A stretch of DNA of 7,952 nucleotides from JBBRSC01 sp038245795 (GTDB lineage Bacteria; Actinomycetota; Acidimicrobiia; Acidimicrobiales; Microtrichaceae). The notes beneath the pieces were generated by a model, which worked only from the letters and a program-made list of their open reading frames with translations, was not told where the DNA came from and made no database searches. The stretch lies in NCBI GenBank assembly GCA_038245795.1, contig JBBRSC010000158.1, positions 1-7,952 of the forward strand, read 5' to 3'. The position numbers and the translations under genes are program-made. Positions 6,906 to 7,952 of the stretch are shown here, piece by piece. The first letter of the stretch is position 1; every line of letters begins with the position of its first letter.

Positions 6906-7952
6906 GTCGACTGACGTCCAGCCCGTCGACCCAACGACATGTCGTAGCTGCCATCAGCACCCAACGACACCGATGCTCCCGGCGGTACGACAACGACCGT
7001 GAAGTCCTCCTCGATCAGCGCTGGCCCCTCGATCCACGCTCCAGCCCCGAGCACCCGGCCGTTGAAGATGTCAGCGTCGACGAACCCGTCGCCGAAGTAC
7101 ACCGGCCGAGTACCGGTGTAGGCGTCCTGGCCGTCGGTAATGGTTCCCAGCGCGGCCAGCGTCGGTGGTTTCGGTGTGAGCCCCCGTGCAACGAGTCGGA
7201 CCCCCCGGACGGTTGGCGATTGGTTTCGGAAGGCGAACCCGCGCTCGGCCTCGTGGGTGTCGTGGAATCGCGCGGTGACATCCAACAGATTCTCGGCCGT
7301 GATGACACCGCTGCTCGGTGCCGGCACGCTCATGTCGAAGTTCTGCCCCGCGTAGGACATCTGCACGAACAGGTCGATCACGACCGACTCATCGGGAAGC
7401 CCGACGGGGTCGAGTTCCTTGGCGGCCGCCTCTCGGAGTTCGTTCAGCAGCGACGTGAGGTGATCAGGATCGACGACGGCGACGGGCGAAACGTGGCTGT
7501 GGATGAGATCGAGTTTGTAGTCGGCCACGAGCAATCCGAGCGCCGAGAAGGCGGGGGCGGCTTTGGGGACCAAGACCCGTTCCATTCCGAGCTCGCGTGC
7601 GATCGCCCACGCATGGACTGGGCCGTTACCCCCGTAAGCGATCAGTGCGAGGGCGCGCGGATCGGCGCCCGACGACGCAAGAACGCGGCGCGTGGCGTTG
7701 GCCATGTTCGAGTTCACGATGCGTTCGATGCCCCAGGCAGCGTCTATGATGTCGAGGTCGAGCGGCGCCGCGACGTCGGCCTCGACGGCGCGGCGGGCGG
7801 CTTCGACATCAAGGGTCATGCGTCCTCCGGCGAAACCGGTGACGGGGAGATAGCCGAGCAGGCAGTCGGCGTCCGTGACGGTGGCGCGTTCGCCGCCCCG
7901 GCCATAGCAACACGGCCCCGGAAGTGACCCGGCCGATTCGGGTCCCACGAGC
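6902..7952 (-). CDS. Hydantoinase/oxoprolinase family protein, subunit A type (HyuA), C-terminal half only
   Basis: About 350 codons of the C-terminal half of a HyuA-type protein; the frame is open at the right edge, so the start (likely some 330 residues further) is missing. The GTG at 7948 is internal, encoding Val of VGPESAGSLPGP. Diagnostic stretches are GPESAGSLPGPCCYGRGG followed by TVTDADCLLGYL, then WGIERIVNSNMANATRRV, ALIAYGGNGPVHAWAIARELG and KAAPAFSALGLLVADY, and the beta-rich C-terminal region with TGTRPVYFGDG and GPALIEEDFTVVVVPPG. The family includes ATP-dependent N-methylhydantoinase, 5-oxoprolinase and the acetone/acetophenone carboxylases, all using ATP to activate a carbonyl; sequence alone does not say which applies. 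The usual partner hyuB is not downstream, and may lie upstream outside the window. Instead the gene runs by a 4-base overlap into the small-subunit/GMC pair. Confidence 0.9.
   Translation of the reverse strand, partial: LVGPESAGSLPGPCCYGRGGERATVTDADCLLGYLPVTGFAGGRMTLDVEAARRAVEADVAAPLDLDIIDAAWGIERIVNSNMANATRRVLASSGADPRALALIAYGGNGPVHAWAIARELGMERVLVPKAAPAFSALGLLVADYKLDLIHSHVSPVAVVDPDHLTSLLNELREAAAKELDPVGLPDESVVIDLFVQMSYAGQNFDMSVPAPSSGVITAENLLDVTARFHDTHEAERGFAFRNQSPTVRGVRLVARGLTPKPPTLAALGTITDGQDAYTGTRPVYFGDGFVDADIFNGRVLGAGAWIEGPALIEEDFTVVVVPPGASVSLGADGSYDMSLGRRAGRQST

Noticed and set aside
6910..6917. Third copy of the operator-like octamer (ACTGACGT) near the HyuA/small-subunit overlap
   Set aside because: It lies inside coding sequence and lacks the second half-site at the correct spacing. 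One such octamer in 8 kb is not surprising.

Overview
The window is GC-rich and densely packed. It carries a TetR regulator, a FadD-type CoA ligase, an acyl-CoA dehydrogenase and a branched-chain-amino-acid-type binding lipoprotein. This looks like an Actinomycetota chromosome, perhaps an Acidimicrobiia or mycobacterium-like lipid or steroid degrader; the phylum is an inference from composition and protein character, not a database match. I see no rRNA, tRNA, CRISPR, insertion sequence or phage gene, and no gene-free stretch above about 110 bases.

Left part (1-1538, minus strand): the N-terminal 244 codons of a lipoprotein solute-binding protein run off the left edge. Upstream of it, in the same orientation, is a complete TetR-family regulator.

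Centre (1585-4568, plus strand): transcribed divergently from tetR, a FadD17-like acyl-CoA synthetase and an acyl-CoA dehydrogenase share a TGATG stop/start overlap and form a tight operon. Two related 14-base palindromes of the form TGAC-N6-GTCA lie on either side of tetR. One is in the divergent tetR/fadD gap and the other is in front of the binding-protein gene. They are the best candidates for the regulator's own operators. If so, one switch would control uptake (binding protein), CoA activation (ligase) and the first beta-oxidation step (dehydrogenase).

Right part (4601-7952, minus strand): three overlapping genes read toward the centre. They are the C-terminal half of a hydantoinase/oxoprolinase A-type protein (5' end outside the window), a small gluconate-2-dehydrogenase-subunit-3-like protein, and a GMC-family FAD oxidoreductase with a four-cysteine cluster. 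Stop/start overlaps of 4 and 8 bases imply one co-translated unit. This operon converges on the fadD/dehydrogenase operon. The junction is 32 bases long, has no obvious hairpin terminator, and runs into a 13-base direct repeat and a G-quadruplex-like G-run array.

Overall this is an accessory catabolic locus. The individual families are known. The less ordinary points are the paired operators, the coupling of a HyuA-type protein to a GMC oxidoreductase and its small subunit, the cysteine cluster, and the G-rich junction.
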